Shown here: piece after piece, positions 6,831 to 13,636 of the stretch | Layout: each line of letters opens with the position of its first letter | How positions within the stretch are numbered: the stretch's first letter is position 1 | Source of the DNA: CBFGTV01 sp965652145 | Lineage (GTDB): Bacteria; Bacillota; Clostridia; Peptostreptococcales; Natronincolaceae | Direction of reading: 5' to 3' | Assembly (NCBI GenBank): GCA_965652145.1 | Contig: CBFGTV010000073.1 | Span: 1 to 16,325 of the forward strand | DNA length: 16,325 bases | Notes under the pieces: model-generated | What the model was told of the DNA's origin: nothing | What the model saw: only the letters and a program-made list of their open reading frames with translations | Databases searched by the model: none | Translations under genes and position numbers: made by a program

Positions 6831-7187
6831 ATGAATTTAAAGGAAATTCAAGAGCTATTAGAAGCAGAGGTGATAACTGGTTCGGAATTCCTGGATAGAG
6901 AGATTAAGACGGTTTTTGCCTGTGATTTGATGAGTGATGTATTGGCTTTTGTGGAAAATAAAACGCTTTTGTTAACAGGGCTGGTTAATCCCCATACAAT
7001 TCGTACGGCAGAAATGATGGATATTAATGCAATTGTTTTTGTCAGAGGTAAAATGCCCGATGAAGAGACGATTAAGCTGGCCCAGGAAAATAAGATTGTA
7101 TTAATTTGCACCAAGCATATTTTATATACAAGCTGCGGAATCCTATTTCAAAATGGCTTAATGGGGGCTGAAATTGCACAAAAATAG
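6831..7187 (+). CDS. DRTGG-domain protein (first copy)
   Basis: A 118-residue cytoplasmic protein made of a single DRTGG-like domain, the domain also found in phosphotransacetylase-type proteins and CBS-domain pyrophosphatases. The start ATG 6831 follows GGAGGGA by 4 bases. Signature parts are the LDREIKTVFACDLMSDVLAF segment, a TLLLTGLVNPHTIRTAEMM segment and IVFVRGKMPDEETIKLA, ending with ILYTSCGILFQNGL. DRTGG domains are thought to bind or sense small ligands; no enzymatic residue is evident. A related DRTGG protein is encoded two genes further on. The exact role is unknown; the context with ATPases and a PHP protein suggests a regulatory complex. Confidence 0.82.
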   Translation: MNLKEIQELLEAEVITGSEFLDREIKTVFACDLMSDVLAFVENKTLLLTGLVNPHTIRTAEMMDINAIVFVRGKMPDEETIKLAQENKIVLICTKHILYTSCGILFQNGLMGAEIAQK

Positions 7188-7199
7188 ATAAAGAGGAGC

Positions 7200-7622
7200 G
7201 TGGGGGATATTTTATTAAGCTATGAAGTAGCCAAGCATGATTTCTCAAAGGCAGGAGAAGCCTCAAGCGGCATTAAAAAGGTTTTGAGGCAATTGGGAAT
7301 CCCGGACAGTATTATCAGGCGGGTTGCTGTGGCCACCTATGAGGCAGAGATGAATATCGTTATCCATTCAGAAGGGGGACAAATTACCCTGTCCATCATA
7401 CCAGAGAAGCTTGTGATTACCGCCAAGGATTTAGGGCCGGGAATTGAAAATATAGAAATTGCCATGAAGGAAGGCTATTCAACGGCCTCCCGGGAGATTC
7501 GGGAGCTGGGCTTCGGGGCTGGAATGGGATTGCCCAATATGAAGCGATGCGCCGATGAGTTTCATATTGAATCTGCCCTGGGACGACCAACAGAAATCAC
7601 CATTACCTTCTATATTAAGTAA
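7200..7622 (+). CDS. RsbW/RsbT-like anti-sigma-factor-type ATPase
   Basis: A 140-residue protein that is a stand-alone GHKL ATPase domain, like the serine kinases/anti-sigma factors RsbW, RsbT and SpoIIAB. The N box is YEAEMNIVIHS (E50, N52 in the pattern ExxxN), the G1 box is KDLGPGIENIE (76-86) and the G2/ATP-lid is ELGFGAGMGLPNM (102-114). The start is unsettled: GTG 7200 lies only one base after AGAGGAG (7192-7198), whereas ATT 7209 would have better spacing but is a rare start codon. No earlier in-frame start fits. Partner candidates would be a sigma factor or an anti-anti-sigma (STAS) protein, but neither is in the window. It probably binds ATP and phosphorylates or sequesters a protein encoded elsewhere. 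Its neighbours are DRTGG genes on both sides. Confidence 0.82.
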   Translation: MGDILLSYEVAKHDFSKAGEASSGIKKVLRQLGIPDSIIRRVAVATYEAEMNIVIHSEGGQITLSIIPEKLVITAKDLGPGIENIEIAMKEGYSTASREIRELGFGAGMGLPNMKRCADEFHIESALGRPTEITITFYIK

Positions 7623-7661
7623 GGGGTTTTTCTAAACTAAAGGGGAAAGGGAGGAGTTTTG

Positions 7662-8000
7662 ATGCTTGTCAGTGAGTTGGTAGAGGCCTTAGGTCTGGAG
7701 GTACTTGCAGGTCAACAAGGGTTAAACTCTGAAATGAAGGGTGTATATGTTTGTGATCTGTTAAGTTGGGTCATGTCAAAGTTAGAGAAAGGAAATTGCT
7801 GGATCACCATACAAACCCATATCAATATTGTAGCTGTGGCATTGCTGGGAGAGGCTGCCTGTATCTTAATACCCGAAAATGCCAAGGTGGACGATAATAC
7901 AATCGAAAAGGCAAACGAAGAACAGATTCCGTTATTAAGAAGTCCTTTAAATGCTTATCAATTGATCAAAAAAATTGGGGAATTGGAAGATGTACAATGA
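7662..8000 (+). CDS. DRTGG-domain protein (second copy)
   Basis: A 112-residue single-domain DRTGG-like protein. ATG 7662 has GGGAGGAG ending 5 bases upstream; the TTG at 7659 would be too close. It carries the typical motif run VCDLLSWVMSKL, CWITIQTHINIVAVAL, and then PLLRSPLNAYQLIKKIGEL, the last being a conserved C-terminal helix. It is more like the usual clostridial DRTGG stand-alone proteins than the first copy is; the two align over about 100 residues with modest identity. The stop overlaps the start of the PHP gene by 4 bases (ATGA), implying coupled translation. No catalytic site is seen; ligand sensing is an inference from the domain family. Confidence 0.84.
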   Translation: MLVSELVEALGLEVLAGQQGLNSEMKGVYVCDLLSWVMSKLEKGNCWITIQTHINIVAVALLGEAACILIPENAKVDDNTIEKANEEQIPLLRSPLNAYQLIKKIGELEDVQ

Positions 8001-8722
8001 AGCTGGCCTATGACCTCCATATTCATAGTGGTTTATCACCCTGTAGTGACGATGACATGACGCCCAATAATGTGGTGACCATGGCCAGACTCAAGGGCTT
8101 AGATGTAATTGCTATTACAGATCATAATGCCACAGGAAATTTAGCCTCTTTTAACAGGGTAGCGAAAAAGCAGGGTTTATTAATGATTCCTGGGGTTGAG
8201 GTAACAACAAGGGAAGAGGTACATATATTGGGGTTGTTTCCAAGGGTCATGGATGCTTTCAACTTTCAGCAGGTAATTGATGAGGCACTACCTAAAATAA
8301 AAAATCACCATGAAATTTTTGGGAAACAGTTAATTTATGATGATATGGATAATATCATTGACCAAAAAGAACACCTCTTGTTAAGTGCGCTTCAACTTTC
8401 CATTGAAGATACGATAAAGGCCATAAGGGCCTTTAAAGGAGTGCCAATTCCTGCCCATATTAACCGGGAGGCCTATAGTATTTTGACCAGCCTCGGCTTT
8501 ATTCCCCCTGATTTAGCTCTGAAGACGGTGGAAATAACCTCAAATTGCCAGTATGAGGAATTGGAAAAGAGACATTCTTATCTTAAGGGCTATTTCAAAA
8601 TTTATAATTCCGATGCACATCAGTTAGGCAGCATTTCTGAAAGGGAACATTATATAGAAGTGAAGGAAAAAACCAGTAGCGCTGTTTTAATGGGGCTGGC
8701 GCAGCAGAGGGGTTACTATTGA
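7997..8722 (+). CDS. PHP-domain phosphoesterase
   Basis: A 241-residue PHP (polymerase and histidinol phosphatase) domain protein, a metal-dependent phosphoesterase fold. The metal ligands appear complete: H8 and H10 in DLHIHSGLSPCSDDD, D42-H43 in AITDHNA, E68 in GVEVTT, H76, H154 in PAHINRE, and D206 with H208 in YNSDAHQLG. This resembles the TrpH/RNase AM and YciV-type small PHP proteins. The substrate is unknown; candidates are a nucleotide, a phosphosugar or a phosphorylated protein partner. The start overlaps the preceding stop by 4 bases (ATGA). The gene lies between a DRTGG gene and a GHKL ATPase gene, so it is likely co-regulated with both and may remove a phosphate added by the ATPases or act on a signalling nucleotide. 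Confidence 0.88.
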   Translation: MKLAYDLHIHSGLSPCSDDDMTPNNVVTMARLKGLDVIAITDHNATGNLASFNRVAKKQGLLMIPGVEVTTREEVHILGLFPRVMDAFNFQQVIDEALPKIKNHHEIFGKQLIYDDMDNIIDQKEHLLLSALQLSIEDTIKAIRAFKGVPIPAHINREAYSILTSLGFIPPDLALKTVEITSNCQYEELEKRHSYLKGYFKIYNSDAHQLGSISEREHYIEVKEKTSSAVLMGLAQQRGYY

Positions 8723-8748
8723 AAAAGAGGATTGAGGTGATTTGCTAG

Positions 8749-9294
8749 ATGAAGGAATTGTCACTACATATATTAGATATTGCAGAAAATGGGATTCGTG
8801 CCAAGGCAACTCAAATTAAAATTACGATCGTAGAAAATTTAAAAACCGATCGTTTACATATTACCATTGAAGATAATGGCTACGGTATGGAAGAAGATTT
8901 TTTAGATAAGGTATTGGACCCCTTTACCACCACAAGGACAACTCGAAGGGTGGGATTGGGGCTTCCTTTTTTTAAAAGGGCAACAGAGGAATGTAACGGA
9001 CAGATGAGAATCAGCTCTAATCCGGGGCAGGGTACAATTGTTGAAGCTACCTTTCAACATAGTCATATAGACCGGGTTCCCCTGGGAAATATGGCGGAGA
9101 CCTTAACGACTTTAATTTTAGCAAATGATTCCATTGACTATATTTATGAGCATTTCTACAATGAAAATAAATTTTTTTTTAGTACAATAGAAATTAAAAA
9201 AAGGCTCCAAGATATTTCAATCAGCGAGGTAGAAGTGGTTTTGTGGATAAAAGAATATATTGAAGAAGGACTAAAAGAACTTGTGAAAAATTAG
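8749..9294 (+). CDS. GHKL (histidine-kinase-type) ATPase with C-terminal helical extension
   Basis: A 181-residue protein with a histidine-kinase-type ATPase domain but no dimerisation/phosphoacceptor helix, so it is not a complete sensor kinase. N box: DIAENGIRA (10-18, N14); G1: EDNGYGM (41-47); F box: DPFTTT (57-62); G2: GLGLPF (69-74). After residue 105 follows a helical extension of about 75 residues, including SIDYIYEHFYNEN, of unknown fold. The start ATG 8749 follows GAGGTGAT. It ends the operon. The phosphoacceptor His is absent, so it must act on another protein, if it is a kinase at all; a DRTGG or PHP partner is inferred only from position. From my general knowledge of clostridial genomes, similar ATPases sit next to [FeFe]-hydrogenase genes. 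Confidence 0.85.
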   Translation: MKELSLHILDIAENGIRAKATQIKITIVENLKTDRLHITIEDNGYGMEEDFLDKVLDPFTTTRTTRRVGLGLPFFKRATEECNGQMRISSNPGQGTIVEATFQHSHIDRVPLGNMAETLTTLILANDSIDYIYEHFYNENKFFFSTIEIKKRLQDISISEVEVVLWIKEYIEEGLKELVKN

Positions 9295-9333
9295 ATTTTA
9301 TAATAATATAATATTTGATATACAATTTTATTC

Positions 9334-9373
9334 TAGAATGTTAATTAATAAAGAATAATTCATTAACATTCTA
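9334..9373. repeat. Long AT-rich inverted repeat upstream of rnf
   Basis: TAGAATGTTAAT (9334-9345) is perfectly matched in inverse by ATTAACATTCTA (9362-9373). One mismatch further in, AAT/ATT (9347-9349 with 9358-9360) extends the stem, leaving an 8-base loop, 9350-9357. It stands 39 bases after the ATPase gene. No T-run follows, so it is not a normal terminator. Its length and perfect symmetry suggest a regulator binding site or an RNA hairpin at the 3' end of the upstream mRNA. The TGTTAAT half-site recalls the Rex half-site TTGTTAA but the spacing (16 bases between arms) does not fit Rex. Confidence 0.72.
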
Positions 9374-9423
9374 AAAATTCTACAAACACAGGTCTTTTAC
9401 AGTAGTTGGAATATGCTGGCAAT

Positions 9424-9439
9424 ATACGGTATACAGTAT
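9424..9439. promoter_or_regulatory. Operator-like dyad at the rnf promoter
   Basis: The 16 bases ATACGGTATACAGTAT match their own reverse complement at 14 of 16 positions, centred on the palindrome GTATAC. The site abuts or overlaps the -35 region of the best promoter candidate ahead of rnfC. This is the size of a helix-turn-helix dimer site. I do not recognise the motif as that of a named regulator. Confidence 0.5.
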
Positions 9440-9467
9440 TTTGCTTGTGTACTTTTCTAATTATAAT
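9439..9467 (+). promoter_or_regulatory. Candidate rnf promoter
   Basis: A perfect -10 TATAAT (9462-9467) sits 83 bases before the rnfC start. The -35 is poor: TTTTGC, TTTGCT or TTGCTT at 9439-9446 for spacers of 17 to 15. A second, weaker pair is TTGTAT (9476-9481) with TATAGT (9500-9505) and an 18-base spacer. A weak -35 beside a dyad suggests activator or repressor control. No intrinsic terminator or known riboswitch was seen in the leader. Confidence 0.4.
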
Positions 9468-9550
9468 GAAGGAACTTGTATTTTTATGTAGAATAAAGGT
9501 ATAGTTAACAAATTGACAAAATTAAATTTTATGTAAGGGGTGAAATAACA

Positions 9551-10876
9551 ATGAAGTATTTAACCTTTAAAGCAGGTATTCATCCACCTGAGTATAAGGA
9601 ATCAACAGAACACTTGGCAATTGAGCAGGCAATTAAGCCGAGTGTTGTTACAATTCCGCTCCAGCAGCATATCGGAGCACCGGCTGAGGCGTTGGTTAAG
9701 GTTGGTGACAGAGTATTGGTTGGAGAAAAAATTGGAGAAGCAAAGGGCTTTGTTTCTGCACCTGTCCATTCAAGTGTTTCTGGAACTGTAAAGGCCATTG
9801 TGTCAAAGCCTGCAGTTGGTGGAAATGAAGTTCTTTCTATTGTAATTGAATCTGACGGAGAAGAAGAGGTACATCCCTCCGTAAAGCCTAAGGGTGAAAT
9901 CGAAAAGCTTCAACCTAAGGAAATTATTGAAATTATTAAGGAAGCAGGCATTGTTGGTATGGGTGGTGCAACCTTTCCAACCCATGTAAAGCTATCGCCT
10001 CCCCCTGATAAGAAAATTGACACTATTATCTTAAATGGTGCCGAATGTGAGCCCTATTTAACCGCTGATCATCGATTAATGCTTGAAACACCTGAACTTG
10101 TTATTGATGGACTAAGGGCCATGATGAAGGCTGTTGGTGTTGATAAAGGCTTTATTGGTATTGAGTCAAATAAGCCTGATGCCATTGAAGTAATGAAGAA
10201 GGCTGCCGAAAAGTTTAGTAACATTGAAGTTGTAACTTTACAGACCAAATATCCCCAAGGGGCTGAAAAGCAATTGATTGTTGCCTGTACAAGTCGTGAG
10301 GTTCCCTCTGGGGGATTACCAATGGATGCCGGTGTAATCGTTAACAATGTTGGAACTGCTGCACAGGTGGCAATTGCCATTAAAACGGGTATGCCTTTAA
10401 TTGAAAGAATCACCACCGTAGCAGGCAAAGGAATTAAAACACCTAAAAATTTGAAGATCAAAATTGGTGTTTCAATTAAGGAAGTAATTGAACAATGCGG
10501 TGGATACGAAGGTAAACCAGGTAAAATTATTTCAGGTGGACCAATGATGGGACTGGCTCAGCATTCTGAAGAGGTGGTCATATCAAAGGGTAGCTCAGGA
10601 ATCCTGGTATTTACTGAGGAAGAAGCAAAACTGCCGGAAGAAGGACCCTGTATTCGATGTGGAAAGTGTGTAGAAGTTTGCCCTGCCTTCATACAGCCTT
10701 TGCATATTAGTAATTATTCACGAAACAATATGATGGAGCATGCGGAAAAATATAGGGCCCTGGATTGTATTGAATGTGGCTCCTGTTCCTATGTATGTCC
10801 TGCAAAAATACAATTATTACAGTCGATTCGAGTTGCAAAACGCAGTATCATAGCTAAAAAAAGAAAGCAAGCTTAA
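9551..10876 (+). CDS. rnfC: Rnf electron transport complex subunit RnfC
   Basis: RnfC is the peripheral subunit of the Rnf complex on the cytoplasmic side that binds flavin and NADH. It carries electrons between NAD(H) and the membrane. ATG 9551 is preceded by AAGGGGTGA. The 441 residues have an N-terminal biotinyl-lipoyl-like barrel (about 30-105), a flavin/NADH-binding region with GIVGMGGATFPTHVKL (about 133-148) and NGAECEPYLTADHRLM, a SLBB-type region, and a C-terminal two-cluster ferredoxin domain: CIRCGKCVEVCP (C367, C370, C373, C377) and CIECGSCSYVCP (C406, C409, C412, C416). All eight Cys for two [4Fe-4S] clusters are present. It is the first of six genes spaced 24 bases or less apart, or overlapping. 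Confidence 0.97.
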   Translation: MKYLTFKAGIHPPEYKESTEHLAIEQAIKPSVVTIPLQQHIGAPAEALVKVGDRVLVGEKIGEAKGFVSAPVHSSVSGTVKAIVSKPAVGGNEVLSIVIESDGEEEVHPSVKPKGEIEKLQPKEIIEIIKEAGIVGMGGATFPTHVKLSPPPDKKIDTIILNGAECEPYLTADHRLMLETPELVIDGLRAMMKAVGVDKGFIGIESNKPDAIEVMKKAAEKFSNIEVVTLQTKYPQGAEKQLIVACTSREVPSGGLPMDAGVIVNNVGTAAQVAIAIKTGMPLIERITTVAGKGIKTPKNLKIKIGVSIKEVIEQCGGYEGKPGKIISGGPMMGLAQHSEEVVISKGSSGILVFTEEEAKLPEEGPCIRCGKCVEVCPAFIQPLHISNYSRNNMMEHAEKYRALDCIECGSCSYVCPAKIQLLQSIRVAKRSIIAKKRKQA

Positions 10877-10900
10877 GTTTGATGGGAGGGAAAGGAAATA

Positions 10901-11851
10901 ATGGAAGAAAAATTAATTGTATCTTCTTCTCCGCATATACGTTCTGAAAATACAACCTCTAAAATTATGCTGGACGTTGTAATTGCATTGTTACCTGCGG
11001 TTGTAGGAGCAGTATACTTCTTTAGATTAAATGCAGCATTGATTATTGCTTTAGCCGTAATCACTGCGATAGCCTCGGAGTGGGGCATTCAAAAAATTAG
11101 AAACAGACCCAGCACTATTTCTGACATGAGTGCAGTTGTAACAGGATTATTGGTTGCTTTAAACATTCCTGCTTCAGCACCCTGGTGGATTCCTGTTGTA
11201 GGTTCAGCCTTTGCTATTATTATTGTTAAACAATTATTCGGAGGTTTGGGGCAAAACTTCATGAATCCTGCCCTGGCTGCTAGAATTATGATGACAATTT
11301 CCTGGACTGATCTAATGACGGGGTGGGTAAAGCCCGGTGTCGATGCAGTTTCAACAGCGACCCCTTTAAGCTATGTCAAAGGAGTCACTGCGGTACCCGG
11401 TAACGCTCCCCAATTATTTGACACCATTATAGGAAATATCGGAGGCTGTATTGGTGAAACCTCTGCAATCCTTCTGATTTTAGGCGGCCTGTATTTAATT
11501 TACAGGGGAGTAATCGCTATTGAAATCCCAGTAATTTACATCTCTACTGTGGCCGTTTTAACTTTCATTAATGGCGGATTTGACGTAAACTATATGTTAT
11601 ATCATATTTTTTCTGGTGGTTTAATGCTGGGGGCTATTTTTATGGCAACCGACTATGCCTCTTCACCAGTCACTAAGCGTGGCAGAATGATTTTTGCCCT
11701 GGGCTGTGGTATTTTAACCAGTGTAATTCGTATTTTCGGTTCTTACCCAGAGGGTGTAGGCTTTTCAATTCTATTAATGAACATTGCAGCACCGTTAATT
11801 GAAAAATATACTAGCCCTAGAGTGTTTGGGGAGGTGAAGCAAAATGCGTGA
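10901..11851 (+). CDS. rnfD: Rnf complex membrane subunit RnfD
   Basis: RnfD is an integral membrane protein with a covalently bound FMN, thought to take part in ion translocation. The 316 residues contain many hydrophobic segments (first at about 25-43, others to the C-terminus). The motif DAVSTATPLSYVK (148-160) holds the expected FMN-linking threonine, probably T154 by comparison with NqrB/RnfD. The region GGLGQNFMNPALAARI (114-129) is also typical. ATG 10901 follows GGGAGGGAAAGG. The 3' end overlaps rnfG by 8 bases, so translation is likely coupled. The flavin transferase ApbE needed for its flavinylation is not in this window and must lie elsewhere. Confidence 0.97.
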   Translation: MEEKLIVSSSPHIRSENTTSKIMLDVVIALLPAVVGAVYFFRLNAALIIALAVITAIASEWGIQKIRNRPSTISDMSAVVTGLLVALNIPASAPWWIPVVGSAFAIIIVKQLFGGLGQNFMNPALAARIMMTISWTDLMTGWVKPGVDAVSTATPLSYVKGVTAVPGNAPQLFDTIIGNIGGCIGETSAILLILGGLYLIYRGVIAIEIPVIYISTVAVLTFINGGFDVNYMLYHIFSGGLMLGAIFMATDYASSPVTKRGRMIFALGCGILTSVIRIFGSYPEGVGFSILLMNIAAPLIEKYTSPRVFGEVKQNA

Positions 11852-12407
11852 TATAATTAAAATGGGACTAATCCTATTAATCATTACTTCCATCGCCGCA
11901 TTTGTTTTAGGAATAACCAATGATGTAACCCAGGCGATTATTCAAGAAAGATTAGAACAAGAAAACATTGAATCAATCAGAGCCCTGTTGCCTGAGGCAT
12001 CAGAGTTTAACCGAGTAGAGGATGTCGATGCCACTGCAGGTGTTGTAGAAGTATATGAAGGCTCGAAGGATGGTACCGTGGTCGGCTACACTGTAAAAAC
12101 AGAGCAAAATGGATACGGTGGTAACGTGGTTATCCTAATTGGTATGTCTATCGATGGTGAAATTGTTGGGGTGAAAATTGCCGAGCATTCTGAAACTCCG
12201 GGTTTAGGCTCTAAAATCACCGATGCTTCCTTTGTTAATCAATACGTAGGCAAAGGTACTGCAAATCAGTTCAATGTTACCAAGGATCAGCCTGCCAAGG
12301 ACGAAGATATTCAGGCAATTTCTGGAGCAACTGTTTCCAGTAGGGCTGTTACCGATGGCGTAAACAGTGCCACAGAGCTTTTTGAAAGTACATTGAAGAA
12401 TCGATAG
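11844..12407 (+). CDS. rnfG: Rnf complex FMN-binding subunit RnfG
   Basis: RnfG is anchored by one N-terminal helix (about 5-23, ending LGITND) with an FMN-binding domain on the outer face. The flavinylation motif is complete: SGATVSSRAV with T163 as the expected covalent FMN site. The stretch GVKIAEHSETPGLGSKI (109-125) is the usual family segment around the flavin. The length of 187 residues is normal for clostridial RnfG. ATG 11844 has GGGGAGGTG inside the end of rnfD, and the two genes overlap by 8 bases. A signal-anchor rather than a cleaved signal is expected. The FMN is attached by ApbE, encoded elsewhere. Confidence 0.97.
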   Translation: MRDIIKMGLILLIITSIAAFVLGITNDVTQAIIQERLEQENIESIRALLPEASEFNRVEDVDATAGVVEVYEGSKDGTVVGYTVKTEQNGYGGNVVILIGMSIDGEIVGVKIAEHSETPGLGSKITDASFVNQYVGKGTANQFNVTKDQPAKDEDIQAISGATVSSRAVTDGVNSATELFESTLKNR

Positions 12408-12425
12408 ATTATTGGAGGTGAAAGT

Positions 12426-13028
12426 ATGAGTTTAGGTCGTATATTTTCCAAGGGAATTGTTTATGATAACCCTACGTTTGTTCAGCTATTAGGAATGTGT
12501 CCAACCCTTGCGGTAACCAACTCTGCCATGAACGGTTTGGGGATGGGCTTAGCAACAACGGCTGTTTTAATTGGCTCTAATGCCGTTATCTCGTTAATTA
12601 AAAACTTTATACCCAGTAAAATTAGAATTCCTGCTTTTGTTGTAGTAATTGCAACCTTTGTAACCATGGTAGGAATGATGCTTAAGGCCTTCATGCCAGC
12701 TCTGGATCAGGCCCTGGGTATTTTTATACCATTGATTGTTGTTAACTGCTTAATCCTTGCAAGGGCTGAAGCCTTTGCTTCCAAGAGCTCAGCCGTATCG
12801 TCAATAGTAGATGGTGTCGGCATGGGATTAGGCTTTGCCCTGGCCTTAACTATTTTAGGAATTATTCGTGAGCTTTTAGGAGCAGGAACAATTTTTGGTG
12901 CAGCTGTTATGCCAAGCTTCTATGAGCCAGCAAGGTTTATGACCCAAGCTCCTGGTGCATTCCTTGCATTGGGGCTGTTATTGGCATTATATAACAGAAT
13001 GACTGCAAAAAAATTAAATGAGCTATAA
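12426..13028 (+). CDS. rnfE: Rnf complex membrane subunit RnfE
   Basis: RnfE is a hydrophobic subunit of about six membrane helices, related to RnfA and NqrD. With RnfA it holds an intramembrane iron-sulfur cluster in known Rnf/Nqr structures. The expected cysteines are visible: C25 in LGMCPTLAVTNSA and C108 in IVVNCLILARAEAF. The two short half-helix regions around them are symmetrical in topology. ATG 12426 has GGAGGTGA upstream. Length is 200 residues, as usual. It follows rnfG by 18 bases and precedes rnfA by 13, inside the same mRNA. Confidence 0.97.
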   Translation: MSLGRIFSKGIVYDNPTFVQLLGMCPTLAVTNSAMNGLGMGLATTAVLIGSNAVISLIKNFIPSKIRIPAFVVVIATFVTMVGMMLKAFMPALDQALGIFIPLIVVNCLILARAEAFASKSSAVSSIVDGVGMGLGFALALTILGIIRELLGAGTIFGAAVMPSFYEPARFMTQAPGAFLALGLLLALYNRMTAKKLNEL

Positions 13029-13041
13029 GGAGGTGTAGGAT

Positions 13042-13623
13042 TTGTCAGTTTCTTCAATATTTATTCTATTGGTCAGTTCAATTTTAGTTAATAACTTTGT
13101 TTTATCAAGATTTTTAGGAATATGTCCTTTTTTAGGGGTTTCAAAACAGGTTGAAACCGCCTTCGGAATGGGTATGGCGGTAACCTTTGTTATGGCTCTG
13201 GCCTCTATGATCACTTATCTTGTTTATAATTTAATGCTGGTGCCCTTAAATTTGGTTTATCTGCAAACTATTGCCTTTATTTTGGTAATTGCAGCTTTAG
13301 TGCAATTAGTTGAAATGGTTATTGAAAAAACCAGTCCTACGCTATACCAATCATTGGGAGTTTATCTGCCTTTGATTACAACCAATTGCGCTGTTCTTGG
13401 GGTTGCATTAATTAATATTCAAATGGAATATAATTTCATAGAGGTATTAATCAGCGGTATTGGTGCCGCCATTGGATTTTCTCTGGCAATTATTCTTTTT
13501 GCAGCTATAAGAGAAAGACTGGAGCTATTTGATGTACCAGAGGTATTTAAAGGATTTCCAATAGCTTTGATTACTGCCAGCCTGATGTCATTAGCCTTTA
13601 TGGGCTTTGCCGGTTTGGTGTAA
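13042..13623 (+). CDS. rnfA: Rnf complex membrane subunit RnfA
   Basis: RnfA is the partner of RnfE, with the inverted topology typical of the pair and the matching cysteines C28 (LGICPFLGVSK) and C116 (ITTNCAVLGVAL). The start is TTG 13042: AAGGAGGTG (13028-13036) ends five bases before it, and no ATG fits. Length is 193 residues with about six membrane helices. The TTG start may lower translation slightly or is just local habit, since TTG also starts the SPOR gene. Together RnfA and RnfE form the membrane core through which electrons cross between the cytoplasmic and outer cofactors. Confidence 0.97.
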   Translation: MSVSSIFILLVSSILVNNFVLSRFLGICPFLGVSKQVETAFGMGMAVTFVMALASMITYLVYNLMLVPLNLVYLQTIAFILVIAALVQLVEMVIEKTSPTLYQSLGVYLPLITTNCAVLGVALINIQMEYNFIEVLISGIGAAIGFSLAIILFAAIRERLELFDVPEVFKGFPIALITASLMSLAFMGFAGLV

Positions 13624-13636
13624 AGGAGTGGTCATA

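Noticed and set aside
9494..9511. Rex-type operator at TTAACAA before rnfC
   Set aside because: Only one half-site (9505-9511) matches; the other half of the TTGTTAANNNNTTAACAA pattern is absent.
9513..9518. Perfect -35 TTGACA just upstream of rnfC
   Set aside because: The matching -10 position would fall on the rnfC ribosome site (9536-9541), so it cannot form a usable promoter.
10069..10461. 130-residue antisense frame in rnfC
   Set aside because: It is a shadow of a conserved gene; no start signal or recognisable domain.
13607..13636. Ten-residue N-terminal extension of RnfB from TTG 13607
   Set aside because: It overlaps rnfA, and ATG 13637 has a well-placed AAAGGAG and the family's normal N-terminus.
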